Source: Bugulina stolonifera (taxonomy: Eukaryota; Bryozoa; Gymnolaemata; Cheilostomatida; Bugulidae). Taken from it: a stretch of 64,000 bases of DNA. The stretch spans positions 14,759,700 to 14,823,699 of the forward strand of contig OW285191.1 of NCBI GenBank assembly GCA_935421135.1, written 5' to 3'. Both the position numbers and the translations under genes were made by a program. Position 1 is the stretch's first letter. Every line of letters starts with the position of its first letter. The notes under the pieces are model-generated. The model was not told the origin of the DNA. It worked only from the letters and a program-made list of their open reading frames with translations, and ran no database searches. Of the stretch, positions 38,001-49,638 are shown one piece after another.

Positions 38001-40348
38001 CCAGAACATGATCACAGCGTATATCGTACAGCCTGTAAAAGTAACTAGTTGTAACCACGCATTAGTATAAATCACGCCCTGATATATATCATGCACTGCA
38101 TGTTTTACAATAGTACTATAATTATATTTCATGCACTATTATACATTGATTACGTATAATTATATTACTGTTGGAGATAAGCTTTATTCCAATTTAACAC
38201 AACATGTCTATTGCTGTTCAAACAATAAATGTCGATTTCAAGACGATAAATTTGATGTGGCTATTTTTGCCACAGTGGCCTTGACTTGAACTCTTCACTA
38301 TGTTCATGTGTGTATAATTTTGTAGAGCCTGGTAAATCTGAAAAAAAAACCTTCAAGAAATAGGCTTAGGTGATTTTTAAACAGTCTATAGGTACAGTCA
38401 TATATTATATATGCAGAAGGCATTATGCACATCTCCTACCGCTTGAATAACACCCTTACAATTTAAAAATTGCAATTATAGCGGTACATGAATGAAGAAA
38501 TCGCTACGGTTAAATCAACACTGTTTGGAACATGCACCACATCAACAGCATCACAGGGAGTGCACTGACTATTACTGGCAACCCATTGACTAGCACCTGC
38601 AAAGATGAAGGCGCCCGAGGGGAGCTTTTTTACTTGAGACAGATGCATTGTAAAGTGTCTTTGCGACCTCTTGGACGAACCCAGGCCATCTGACCTCAGT
38701 CAGAAGGGTTATTGATCTGGGATTTTGCTTGGCCGGACGAAACCATACCTAGCTTATTAGCACACTTGATTTTTTCGAGCGAATATGGGGATTTTGATTT
38801 TGGCCCAGGCCGATGTGTTCGCGACTCTGTAACGGATGTATGCCAGGAAATATTTTCGCACATTGGCTTGGGTCTGAAATTTAGGTCGCAAAGACACTTT
38901 GTAGTTGCATCAAATCTGGGCTACCATCCAGCTAAACTCACAATGCATTCACAATGCTATCCCCATCACAAACACGTACAGAATTATAGAGCACGTAGAA
39001 CAGCAAATATCGGGTTGAAGAGCAGGTAATAAACTTACCTCTTTCTCCGAAAGTCCACCTGTGTTGAAAGCTGTTGATGCTGAACATGCTTCCTCCAACT
39101 AAGGCCATAATCGCATCACTAATAGCCAAACTACGTATCAAGTATGTTGTCCTGGAATGAATATGTCGTCTTTTTCGACTGGTGAACAGGACGATGGCCA
39201 GTCCATTACCCACAAGTCCAACAGGCGTCATACAAAGTAGCAAACTTCCTGCACATAAATACAATCAATTGGAAGAACGCTAGCTGTAAAATCATAATGA
39301 CCAGCATAAGTCAAAAAGTATGCTTGGAATTCAAGGATTTAATTATTTTATTGTGATAACTATGAAGCCACAATGGAACAAGAATACTATTTCACACAAT
39401 TTTAAAATAATCACTATTATTTTTGTGTTAAAATTAAAATCTGTATCAGCATATTTTAGTGCAAACAATCTGCCAGTGGAGATGGAATGAAGTAGATATC
39501 AATAACAATATAAAATGATTCTATTTTTGAGTGATAAAGGTGTGAAAGTTGTGGCCATTAGTGTGACAATTATTTATTAATGAGGAAAGAAAAAAGTTAG
39601 GATCTTTTTCCAGTAATTATATCCATGCAATCAAGCAAAAACTTTAAGCTGCTTTGAGCCTGATGTCAACGCTAATTAATAGTTCCCAATTAATAGGAAT
39701 ACAATAATATAACCTCAAGGGATCCTTCAGAGGTAGATTGAAGTATCCATCAAATATGGTTTTTAGAGATACTCCCTTTCAATAATGCGTTCAGAATAAG
39801 AGTAAGTCCATTAATAGATACTTGAATGTAAGATCGGAAGACTACATCACCATTTCCCATATTGTCATGTATGACTGCTAGTGCAGGCCTAAACCATACA
39901 CTACATACTGCCATACACAACCAGTGTCCTAAAGTTTGCCTTTCATGAATCATTATCTGAGGAAACTGGCAGTATTCCCCTTCAAATTCAAAGACAAAAA
40001 CAAAAGTGGCGATTTATTAGTAAAGACTATGGCTGTTCACCAATTTACCATGATAATTAAACAATTTTTTGTCTACTGCATGAATTAGGGCCACTATCCG
40101 TTAAAGTTGGATATATGCATATTTATAGAAAATCATTGCATATACCATGCGAGGCCCTTGTAGATAGAAAGGCATCCTCTGTGTACAGGGACCTTATAGA
40201 AAGGCTCAGCTGTAAAAACACTGCGAAATGAATTAACTAATGGAAACACTAACGAGTATTAATACCACTCACCTAGTATGTAATCTGTAAAGTACTCTAA
40301 GGTAGAAGTATGGGAATCAGTTAAGTTGTAAGATTGTGAGATATTCAT
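32068..40348 (-). CDS. Opsin-like rhodopsin-family GPCR with the retinal-binding lysine (core, seven TM)
   Basis: Six exons, 40348-40273, 39248-39039, 38032-37829, 36853-36696, 32636-32537 and 32233-32068, join in phase to residues 1-305. N-glycosylation sites NIS and NLT precede TM1 (GLVGNGLAIVLF). TM2 has LAISD, and the loop SFQHRWTFGERGC leads into TM3 with Cys97. Tyr100 occupies the position of the bovine Glu113 counterion. TM3 ends in Glu121-Arg122-Cys123 instead of DRY. Extracellular loop 2 is YTIEGRVSCSLDW, with Glu171 and the disulfide Cys176. TM6 has AWFPYA. TM7 reads LGFLAKTSFIFNPLIY, so Lys287 and NPxxY have exactly the bovine rhodopsin spacing (Lys296, Asn302). The SCSLDW loop resembles Go, RGR and neuropsin-type opsins. 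Expected role: retinal-bound light receptor coupled to a G protein, inferred. The exon at 32636 could begin 6 nt later. The C-terminal tail is uncertain. Confidence 0.88.
33300..36400. repeat. 3.1-kb minisatellite with a higher-order duplication, in an opsin intron
   Basis: The basic unit is about 24 nt (AACAGTAAACAGAAAACAGG plus TAAT), with variants GAGAAAAC, CAAGTAAT and AGCTAAA(C). A higher-order copy of about 1.39 kb is seen: the rare sequence AGTACACCGAAAACATG occurs at 33421 and 34811, and long stretches between are identical. The second copy has lost about 70 bp. Because the unit is a multiple of three, long frames coding Leu/Val/Cys-rich repeats remain open on the minus strand; these are not genes. 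Confidence 0.95.
37023..37237 (+). mobile_element. tRNA-derived SINE copy with a 26-bp internal triplication
   Basis: It has the same family features as the copy at 15426, including GGTTCAAACCCCAGTCAGGG. The segment GTGTTTTGTTCACTGTGCTA(GGTGCC) is repeated at 37065, 37091 and 37117. It sits in the opsin intron between the exons at 36853 and 37829. Confidence 0.85.
38653..38899. mobile_element. 247-bp MITE with 17-bp terminal inverted repeats
   Basis: AAGTGTCTTTGCGACCT at 38653-38669 is matched exactly, inverted, at 38883-38899. TGTA flanks both ends (38649-38652 and 38900-38903), a likely target duplication. There is no coding content. It lies in an opsin intron. Confidence 0.8.
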
Positions 40349-41209
40349 AGCTAACTTCTCCCATTTATAACACCAGTAATAGCCAAGACAGCTACAAGTG
40401 CAACTGTTATCTTGTTCACCTGCACTCCAGTTTTATACCAACTTGTATATTATGTATCACGGCCTAGGGACTAGATAACCAAGTATATTAGATAATAGAT
40501 GCAATCAATACACCTATATAATTATACTGTTCTATTAAATGTTACCAGAATAATTTTCATGCATCTATTTATCGATTTAACAACCTATAGAAAAAACGAC
40601 AAAAAATGTGCATCTAAACTTTTCCACAATGGAAAAATTAAACATGTTCAGAGAAAGGGAAGAGGCTGTGAGTGTGCTACTGCTGACAACTTGCTGCATG
40701 GATATTGTCATATTATATGCTATAACATGCTTACATTTTTATTTCTCAATGGAAAGGTAGGTCAGGCTGATCTCACCACTGCAAGGATACCATAATTATA
40801 TGGAAATCATGTAATAATTAGTATATAGTCAGTATTAATCAGGGAAATATTTCAGAATGTCTGCATTATTACAACAGCTACCAAATTAATTTCACTTATT
40901 GAGATAGCAATACCATCACACAAATTCCTATATTCTCTGTTACAAGTACATGTCACTTCATCAGTCATGTACATCTTACATGTATGTTATTGCCATCATA
41001 TACAGCACATGCATATAACATTATGGTAATTTTTATAATATGGAACAAAATCCAAACACACTAAAACCACTGTTACAGAATCTAGAAGGGTTTGAGAGCA
41101 TAAAAATTTTTTCTTCAACCCCTGTTATGAATGTTGGCCACAAACCAACCTCGCTACCTCAAGCTTGTAATGTCATACAGAGCTCACAGATGTTGATGAC
41201 ATCATAGGA
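40349..41209. other. Spacer between the opsin-like gene and COA4
   Basis: This must contain the opsin promoter and the COA4 3' UTR. TATAAAT occurs about 20 nt upstream of the opsin start on the minus strand, too close for a TATA box unless the true leader is upstream and spliced. A 98-codon plus-strand frame at 40499-40795 resembles nothing I know and is not called. Confidence 0.5.
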
Positions 41210-41893
41210 CTACTTCTTTGCTGCAGCAGTGTTAGCTTTATCAACACATTCCTTGAATTGTTTTACTTCCTTTTGGCACTTCCTCCAGTCTTTAGCCTCA
41301 GCATAGCACTCCTGTATAGCCCAATGTTTCTCTAGACACCCCATGCTCTTTAGCCTGGCCTCTACAGGGTCAAGGTCATTGTCATCTACCTGTTATATAC
41401 AGATATACTAGGTCTACCAATACTGCTATCTACGCTGCATGTACATGTATAATCTATAGGTCTTAGGAGCCATCAGTTATGAGCTAATATTATAATAGGA
41501 CCTACAATCTACAGCTAGAATAATAAAAGTAACATTTTTTGAAAATTTGTCACTATTTTTCTCGCACAAGTAAAATAAATAAACCAGCTCTATTATTGCT
41601 TTGTGGTAGAACTAGTAAGTATTACCAGTCCACATGAACGAAAGATATTCAATACTTGCAGCAAGTACATATATATATAATACATTGTCAGTGAAGAGTA
41701 TGAAAATTTGGAAAATTTCAACTGAAGATGTCCAATTATAAGACACTGCTTTGAAACTTCCATTCCCAGCATAAACATATAACTCACTAATTTAGCTAGA
41801 GCCAAAATAAATTCCATCTAACAGATGTACTACAAGCCCTCTGTAACAACCTACCACATTGCCTTGAGAAGTTGCTGCCCCTACATCTGTCAT
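41210..41893 (-). CDS. COA4: Cytochrome c oxidase assembly factor 4 homologue (twin CX9C)
   Basis: Two coding exons on the minus strand, 41893-41855 (MTDVGAATSQGNV) and 41389-41210, join in phase 0 to 72 residues. The core DDNDLDPVEARLKSMGC is followed by two CX9C motifs, CLEKHWAIQEC and CQKEVKQFKEC, with the DWRKC spacing of COA4 (CHCHD8). Such proteins enter the mitochondrial intermembrane space through the MIA40 relay, form two disulfides as a helical hairpin, and assist complex IV assembly (family knowledge). The ATG is preceded in frame by TAG 15 bases upstream, so the start is firm. The first exon seems to continue upstream to an acceptor near 42043, meaning the 5' UTR is spliced. Human COA4 is slightly longer (87 residues). 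Confidence 0.93.
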
Positions 41894-44290
41894 AGTGCAG
41901 TGACGATACTAGCGAACCTATAAGTTGTCTCACAGAAACTGCCGGGTATGACCTTCTTATTGTGTGCACAGACTAGGAGAGCTTGATCGAGCATATGAAG
42001 GCTGACACCTGACTGTCTTCTGCTGCTAGTGGCGTACAGACTGGAAAGGAGAGTTTAGTAGTTAGTAACCAAATGGCAGTAGAGGACACTAACCAACACT
42101 ATGAACAAAAATATTCCTGCATAAAATGGTAGGAGATATATTCAGGGCTGTAACAGCTATTTTTGGCTGAGGGGGACAAAAAGCCAGGTTAGAGTATTCG
42201 AGCTGCCGAAACTGTTACTAAAAATAGCCCAATATAATTTCTATCAGATCCAATCAAATATGCAGGATCACAAGATGCTTATAATGCTGACCATAAATTT
42301 CTAATCATTGTACTCAAAGTTCAATTTTAAGAGACTGCAAGTATTGGTACTCCAGCAAAATTCCTGGGGAGCAAATGTGCACCTCGCTCCCCTAGTTGTT
42401 ACAGCCCTAGATATAGTTGTTACAACCCTGGATATATCGGGCACCAGGAGTTACGTTAGATACTATAGAAAATTATATTATGTGTACATCATATAGAGGC
42501 ATAGGCCAACTATGAGATACTGAGAAAAACGCAATAAAATAGTTTTTGCTTTGCTTGATTTATACTGCCAAGCAGGTGGTGTGAACTTTGTCAGTTTGAA
42601 TGAGCTGTTGGTCAGTAATCGGTGTGCTGACCTTTAAAACACTGCGGTGTATCTAGGCACACTGTACGCACAATTGACCAATTACTAGTATATAAACTAA
42701 AATTCCACAAGATATAAAATAAAACTCACTTTGATAGTAAAACACAGTAGGCCTAAGCAGCCAATATATATACGTACTACATACAAACAGTCAGTGGTCT
42801 GTTATTACCTAGGTACATATAATTCGTATACACATGGAACAACAAATTTACCTCTTACAGCCGGTTCTGTTCACTATTGTATATTTAGTACCGTCAAGAT
42901 GGAAAGAATTTTCAGAACTACAAGCTGTAAGGAGAGATTTAGTCAGGTTGAACTCCTCCTAGAAATAGAGATATTATTAGGCTATTTATTAGTTACTGCA
43001 AATAAAAATAACAACAAATACATAGATGTACATGTAGATACGATATCATATGCCATAAAGCATGTTAACGCAACCTATTCATTAATGTGAATAAAATGAA
43101 CTTGTAACAACATTTTAACATTTTTAGCTTACAACTTGTAAGTATTCATTTTGAAAGTTTAGATGCAGATATTACTACTTGGTCTGAAAATCAGTCCTAC
43201 ATTGACAGTATTTATTATTTCAATCACAAGTAAAGCATTGCTAGATGTTGCAAAGATAGTATATATTATAGTACAATGGGTACCTGTGTAATATGAAATA
43301 CTTCGCCGAAACTATGAATTGGTTCTCCTTGAAGAGAAAGAAGGAGCACACTGTCAACAGTAGATGTCGGATTTATCAGGTAATCTAAAAATAATGCGAC
43401 TGAATATAATAATGCTATAGCAACACTTTCACCAGTACTAAATTAGTAGCCACACTATGCTAGCTAAATACATTAGACCTAACAGTACATGTATGTTGGG
43501 AGATGCTTTAATATATTTCACAGCAAAAGGAACATATACTAATTGACAAAATGGTGACCGGCCACAGCAAATGCAACTAATAGGGTGATGAAATCGATGT
43601 ACTACAATGATGTACCTTTAACCAAGGAGCACCAGGTAGAATAAGAATTAATACAATGATCTTCCATTCACAGGTTTCCTAAAATTACAAAAGAACAGCA
43701 ATCGTGAATGTGAGCAACATCAGCATACACAACTGCAAAGAGTAGATGATCCACGGGGGAATGATTCATAACTAGACTCGTGATAAATCACAGTAAAACC
43801 GACTTGTGTAAAGTGCATAAAAGCACTCATGACATTCCCAGTTAGCTCTCTAGAGAGGACAGAATACTCACTACTCGTACTATTTACAGTTTTCCAACAA
43901 CAGCCATTTTTGGAGACGAGGATGGAGCAATCAAATGCCATCCCTTTATAATCTTGATTGTGTCAATATATAATATTAAAGAGTATGTTGGTAGATGACC
44001 GCACTGAGGGGTCCCTTGAGAACAGAAAACATGTACAGCAAATCCCCAGACATCTAAATGAGGAGGGTGAATGTCACTAAAGGCTATATAAGTCTCATAA
44101 GAATTAGACAACGCTGTCGATGCTACATTGATCGATTTACCAGGCTAATGATTTGCAACCAGGATCTGACATCCCAATTTCCACTTTCAGTGAAGACAAA
44201 AGGAATGTTTGTCCTTCGTTGAGCACAGTCAAACAACTCCAAATTCTGTTGTTAGAGTTGAAGGTAGAAGTCTGAAAATATGTTTAAGAT
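41894..44290 (-). other. Unassigned coding-like segments upstream of COA4
   Basis: On the minus strand several segments bounded by good splice sites stay open. 43384-43284 gives DYLINPTSTVDSVLLLSLQG and ends at CAG|GTACCC. About 43679-43614 gives CEWKIIVLILILPGAPWLK and ends at AAAG|GTACAT. About 44269-44120 follows TTTTCAG and gives RIWSCLTVLNEGQTFLL. The segment from about 42043 stays open in one frame to a TGA that overlaps the COA4 ATG (ATGA). Their phases do not join into one chain in my hands and I recognise no family. They may be an unknown gene sharing a transcript with COA4, or chance. Confidence 0.3.
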
Positions 44291-45243
44291 TGAGAAATTG
44301 TCAAGTTAGGGCCGATCCTGCTCATGGTCCGATGTGTGCATAAGTTATTATGCAGCTAGACTAGATGCTCCAGGTACTCATTTCTCCCATGCAACTAGGC
44401 TCGGAGACACCTTGTCGGTCCTATAGGTTTGTATAAAAGATTCAGCGCACATAACTAGATAGAATGTACTCTATTGCAGTCTAAAAGATAGCTCATTAAA
44501 GAACTCGGGAGCCTTTAATACAAAACTGGTTGTGTTCACAGTCTGAGGAACTGATAGGCCAGCAGCGTACAAATAGTAATCCCCCAATTCTTTAATTAAT
44601 TCCAAAAATTAGGATGTGCAATAACCTTGCTAGTTGGACGCATGACGTCTATGCAGGGGGGTAACTTTCCTGAAAAAGTTGAGGCGGCCAAAATTGGACT
44701 GGCTAACAGTAGCGGTGTGGGGAGGGTGCGTGCGGGATGGGGGAAGAAGGAGGGTGGGGCACCTCCCACAAGAAAGTTTTTGAAAATTCACTCAAAAACA
44801 GCCATTTTGATGCATATTTGAGCTATATGTGATGGTACAAAAGTACAAAATGTTGCATAGTAATCTGCAAATAGTAAACTTCAAATTAGTATACTGCAAA
44901 ATAGTGCTTCTCTGTTTGGCTTGGCCATGACGTATACCATTGTAGTCCTTTACATCATTACATGACTTAGGCCTAAAAATGTACACACATTAATAAGAGG
45001 GGAAACAGTGCAAATTTAGTTGATGGATAGAGATGGAGAGTGGTATTCTAGGGTTCCCAAACCCTGAAGAACAGTGTTCGAAGTGGAACAAATGATATGG
45101 GTGGGAACACTGTGCATGCAATCTTAGGGCATTTCCTATTGTTGAATACAGAATTACAGATGCAGTGATCATATCTTACAGATGAGATTAGTATTGTCAC
45201 TGTATAGCTAACAAATTGAGTGAATTACTAAAATGAAAAAAGA

Positions 45244-45331
45244 TTGTCCCGCAGTGGGATTCGAACTCGTGTCTCTATGCATGAAGACCAAGCACGCTAC
45301 CAATTACGCTATCAAACCAGCAGTGGCTTCA
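45244..45331 (-). repeat. tRNA-like sequence, probably SINE head or pseudogene
   Basis: Minus strand GATAGCGTAATTGGTAGCGT matches an A box and GAGTTCGAATCCC a B box at tRNA spacing. The T stem and the acceptor stem do not pair properly, so it is not called a functional tRNA. It differs from the SINE at 15426. Confidence 0.55.
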
Positions 45332-45463
45332 CACAATAATTAGCCATGAATATAATTATACACATAGTAGCATCATTTTCATTAGAGTATGTCTATTTCA
45401 TGTGGGGCACGGTATCTATGCCTTCCGATATTAGCTTAATTTTTTCTTCTTTTAACAAAAAGT

Positions 45464-45485
45464 TCAGGCGGCTAGGGCCGCCTGA
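45464..45485. repeat. GC-rich hairpin in AT-rich DNA
   Basis: TCAGGCGGC and GCCGCCTGA are 9-bp perfect arms around TAGG. A related GAGGCGGCC sequence occurs at about 44681, so 44640-45505 may be a decayed repeat; the boundaries are unclear. Confidence 0.5.
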
Positions 45486-46274
45486 GCCGCCTAGATAGTT
45501 ACGGCCATGCTATGAACACATTTTGTGGAACCTGGACTCATTTATTTATTACAGTGACCTGTGCTTTTAATCCAGCCAATAAATAGTTTATTTGATTTTG
45601 CTTAGGCCTCCAAGCATTGTTTACATTTCTAGGGAGTTGTCATCTTTTATGTTCCAAACTTTTTAGTAAACTTCATTCTGCTAAATGTATGAAAGTTGGT
45701 CTCACAATGTAATAGAAAGAATAGGCAATATGTAGATAAAAAGTCTGGGTCCATTTCATCAATCTAATAAAATTAGGCCTGGTAGTTCACCTAAAGATAA
45801 ATGACAAAAATACAATAATACATCCACCTATAACTATTTAAACCATCTATGCAATTTAGTCCAAGAGTTAGAGCACAGAGCATTTTTTACTATCAACTAT
45901 GCCATTTGTACAGTCATTATTCAGCAACTATCCTGAAAAATTGTCCTTAAACATGTTCGACTACCTTTTAATATTTTTTTCAACTCATTTTTACAAAATT
46001 TCTATTCAATAGAAAGTTTGTAAAAATCAAAATCAAATGAGGTATGAGTCGAAAAAGAAAGTTTTTTGTTGGTCACCCTGATAAAGTTTAAATAAACAAA
46101 CGGCAGACACCTAATAACAATACCTTACGAGTTGATCAGTAGTGCAGCTCACTCGTTACTCACTCGTCGTTGATAGAACATTCTATTATCACAAATTGTG
46201 CAAGTTGAATGCCTCATTACTAACAGTGTGCTACAGTGAAAAGGTCAATAATACAGCGTATCGCTGATTTACTT

Positions 46275-47891
46275 TTATTCGGGATAGCCAATTCTTATAT
46301 CTCGGATTGTTCGAGGGAGAAAACTATTATGGTATACATTGGTTGTGGCAGAAATTGATGTTAGTTCGCCTCTGGCTGCAGCTCTGGTTGTCATGGTTGT
46401 TTGCGAGCGGCTTTCAACAATTTCATTGTAACTAGAGGATAGTGTATTGTGGCTCTCTTCATCTTGGAGAATTTTGTGAAGTAAAGTCATTCGATGATTT
46501 CGTCTCCTACACTCGAGGGGTACTAGTCCAAGAAGATTTTTGGCTGCAGTGACACTTTCACGTCCCTTTAGATTACTGATGAAGCGAACTGCTTTACACT
46601 GAATCCTTTCTATGTATTCAATGGTCTGCTTACTTGTTGGATCCCACACGGTGTCTGCATACTCCAGGATTGGTCTACACAAACTAGTGTATGCAAGTAA
46701 TCGACTTTTGGTCGGTGCACAGTGTAGAGTATGTTTGATAGCTCCCAGTATTCTGCTTGCTTTGACTGTTTTTTGAGCGATGTGTTGATCAAACTTCAAA
46801 TCCTGTTGTAGGGTTATCCCAAGATAACGAGTTTTATCAGTCCAAGGAATCACAGTAGTACCTAGTCTGTATGCTGGTAGTTGCGCACCGACATTGAAAG
46901 CCATCGCATGGCATTTGGATGCATTAAAAGGCATTTTCCATCTTTGGGACCATTCTTGTACAGCATCAATGTTTTTCTGAAACTCCATGGATTCCTGATC
47001 ATTGTTCACTTCTTGGTATAGGAGTGTATCGTCCGCGTAGAGACTGACATTACAAGTTACTGTGTTTGGCAAGTCATTTATATATACTAAGAAGAGGGTG
47101 GGTCCTAGGACTGAACCCTGGGGCACCCCAGACGTTACAGCGAAAATACCTGAGCTATGTCCCTTCAGTACCACTCTTTGTTTTCGTCTGGTAATAAAGT
47201 CTTGAATCCAGTTTATAAGGGTTGGATCCAAGTCGGGGATCGTTCTTAGCTTCTGTAGTAGCAGACTGTGTGGCACCTTATCGAAAGCTTTTTTGAAGTC
47301 CAATATAAGGGCATGTGTTGTTTTGTTTTGTTCCATAGATTTTGCTAGGTCATGATAGGTGGCACACAGCTGAGTTTCGCAAGACATACCTCTCCGGAAC
47401 CCATGTTGTCTGTTATGGAGGAAGCTGTCAAGTTTCTTATTAATGTGGTGCAGAACAATATGCTCTAGAATTTTACACGGTATAGATGTTAAAGAGATGG
47501 GCCTATAGTTTGACACTTGGCTAGGTTCGCCTCCCTTGTGAATCGGGGTTACATGAGCCATTTTCCATTGATCTGGTAGTCGTCCAGATTTTATGGAGGC
47601 ACGAAAAATATGGCTGAGGCATGTAGTAGTGGTTAGGATGTCCACCATGAGGTCTGGCTTTCGGATCCTATCAGGTCCTGGAGATTTCCCATTCCCTAAT
47701 GAAACAATAAGTTTAGCTACACCCTCCTCTGTTATCTCTACACTTTCATCTGGAGCGTCCAGTGGTGGAATTTCATTAATACTGTGGTCTTGGCAGAACT
47801 GTTGTTGGAAAAAGTTGTTCAATAGATCAGCACATTCTTCTGGGTCATCTGTGGTTTGGGTGTCATTTGTTTGGAGGCTCATGGGTAGCAA
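46275..47891 (-). mobile_element. Non-LTR retrotransposon reverse transcriptase ORF (jockey/CR1-like), 5'-truncated
   Basis: One unbroken frame of 538 codons on the minus strand; the first ATG is four codons in. It has the reverse transcriptase landmarks of LINEs: NGKSPGPD (about residues 67-74), HVTPIHKGG and NYRPISLTS, LDFKKAFDKVPH (197-208), SGVPQGSVLGP (254-264) and YADD (285-288), then the Cys-poor C-terminal region with RPILEYADTVWDP and RIQCKAVRFISNL. No endonuclease domain precedes it; an in-frame TAA lies two codons upstream and the foldback element starts 170 bp further. The lack of frameshifts suggests recent insertion. The stop codon overlaps an AATAAA. The clade is assigned from motifs only. 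Confidence 0.9.
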
Positions 47892-48071
47892 ATTTTAATT
47901 AATTACGTTTTATTATAATAATGTAACTACAGATTCAGAGTTTGAATTCACATTCGAAAGTTCTTTAGATATTTACAAGTACAAACTTGTTTGAATTAAA
48001 AAAAATACTGAGTGATGTCCTTGAAGGTTCATGTTAGCCTTCAACATTGTACACCATGCGGTTCACCGACA

Positions 48072-48203
48072 TCTGGACACCCGTAAAGTGGACACACCAC
48101 AAACTGGACACTCTACATACTGGACACCCACAAACTGGACACCCTACAAACTGGACACCCTGCAAACTGGACACCCTGAAAAAACTGGACACCCTGCAAA
48201 TAC
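48072..48203. repeat. Subterminal ACTGGACACCC repeats
   Basis: About nine units of roughly 14-16 bp built on AAACTGGACACCCT (a few decayed) sit just inside the left end. The right end has three inverted units at 56254-56297. Further single copies head each internal 213-bp unit. Confidence 0.9.
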
Positions 48204-49638
48204 TCATTCACTATTGAAGTAAGTAAGTTTTTTATAGTAAAATATAGTTTAAAAGGTCACATTCTACATCATTACGTTATAAATTTCAGAAAATATTTTT
48301 TTAAATTAAATTGAATACACTTCAAAATATTGTGATACAAGATATCTTATAAAAACTGGACACCCTCTCCAAAAATCAATGTATCTACACTTTATAGAAA
48401 TATTTATGACTAGACCTATTCAACACTTATCAATCTACATTTCCAAAGCAAATTTTTATTTTTGAAATTTAAACTTTGAATTTTATAATCAAAATTTTAT
48501 TTTCACTCATTAACAACTTGCCTCAAAGATTTTCAACCTTCTAAAGTGTCCTACATATCTTTGAAAAACTGGACACCCTCTTCAAAAATCCATGTATCTA
48601 CACTTTGTGGAAATATTTATGGCTAGACCTATTCAACAGTAATCAATCTACATTTCCAAAACAAATTTTTATTTTTGAAATTTAAACTTTAAATTTTATA
48701 ACCAAAATTCTATTTTTACTCATGAACAACTTGCCTCAAAGATTTTCGACCTTCTAAAGGGTACGAGATGTTTTCAAAAGCTCGAAACCCTGAACTTTTC
48801 TACGCTCCTGTCGATGTAGTCTTGCCTCACATTGATAGTTGTCCTCTCCCAATACCACTGGAGCAGACAACTTCCAATTGTTAACTACTATCTAGCAATT
48901 ATATTTATGATCAGTTTTACATCCTGTACATGTACAATGTACATTAAGAATTATTTTTGTGCAATAATGTAGATATGTAGTGTAGGCATAGCATAGCATA
49001 TGATGTGCAGCAATATAGCATAACAATAGCATCATTCTGCCTCTAACCTTTGTACTAATTAATAATATCAATTTATAGTCTTGTTGTTCCAATCTTTGTG
49101 GCAAACATTACTTGCTGTCCTTACTGTAATTATTGGCTATTCCTTTTGCATGCTTGATATTTTGGCTTCTACATTGTATGAATTTTTTATCAAATAATTA
49201 ACATTGATTTTTATCACACTGATCATCATGTGGGTGATCAACAATATTGTTATTTGGACACTATACTTTCTTCTGTTGATCAATACAATAATATGGCTGT
49301 TCCCATCAAAAACACACCTGTATTCTATATTATTGTATATAGACATACTGCATCAGTATAGTCGCATGCTCAGGAGTTATCCTCTCTTTTCTAATACTAG
49401 TAACATGATACATAATCAGCCTGTACTTTACTACTTACACCAAACAGTATTAGCTTGCTCCTTTTGTCTGTGATGCAGCAACGCTGCCCAGAATTTCATC
49501 TTATATTGTAATGCACAGTATGTACTCGTATGTTTGCTGTCCACTAGATAAAATATTGTAGTGATTTCAGACAATCAATTTACTGCATGTTCCATATGTT
49601 TCCACTTATTGTACAATTGTTTGTATAATTAGTAGTAT

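Noticed and set aside
38712..39029. 105-codon plus-strand frame
   Set aside because: It overlaps the MITE and an opsin exon on the other strand, with no family resemblance.
42308..43090. Plus-strand frames at 42308-42496 and 42731-43090
   Set aside because: No similarity to known families, no flanking splice signals in phase, and composition like the surrounding non-coding DNA.
45244..45331. Functional tRNA gene
   Set aside because: A and B boxes are present but the T stem has mismatches and the acceptor arms do not pair, so it is listed as tRNA-like only.
48072..48203. CRISPR array
   Set aside because: The units are contiguous short repeats without spacers, in a eukaryotic transposon terminus.
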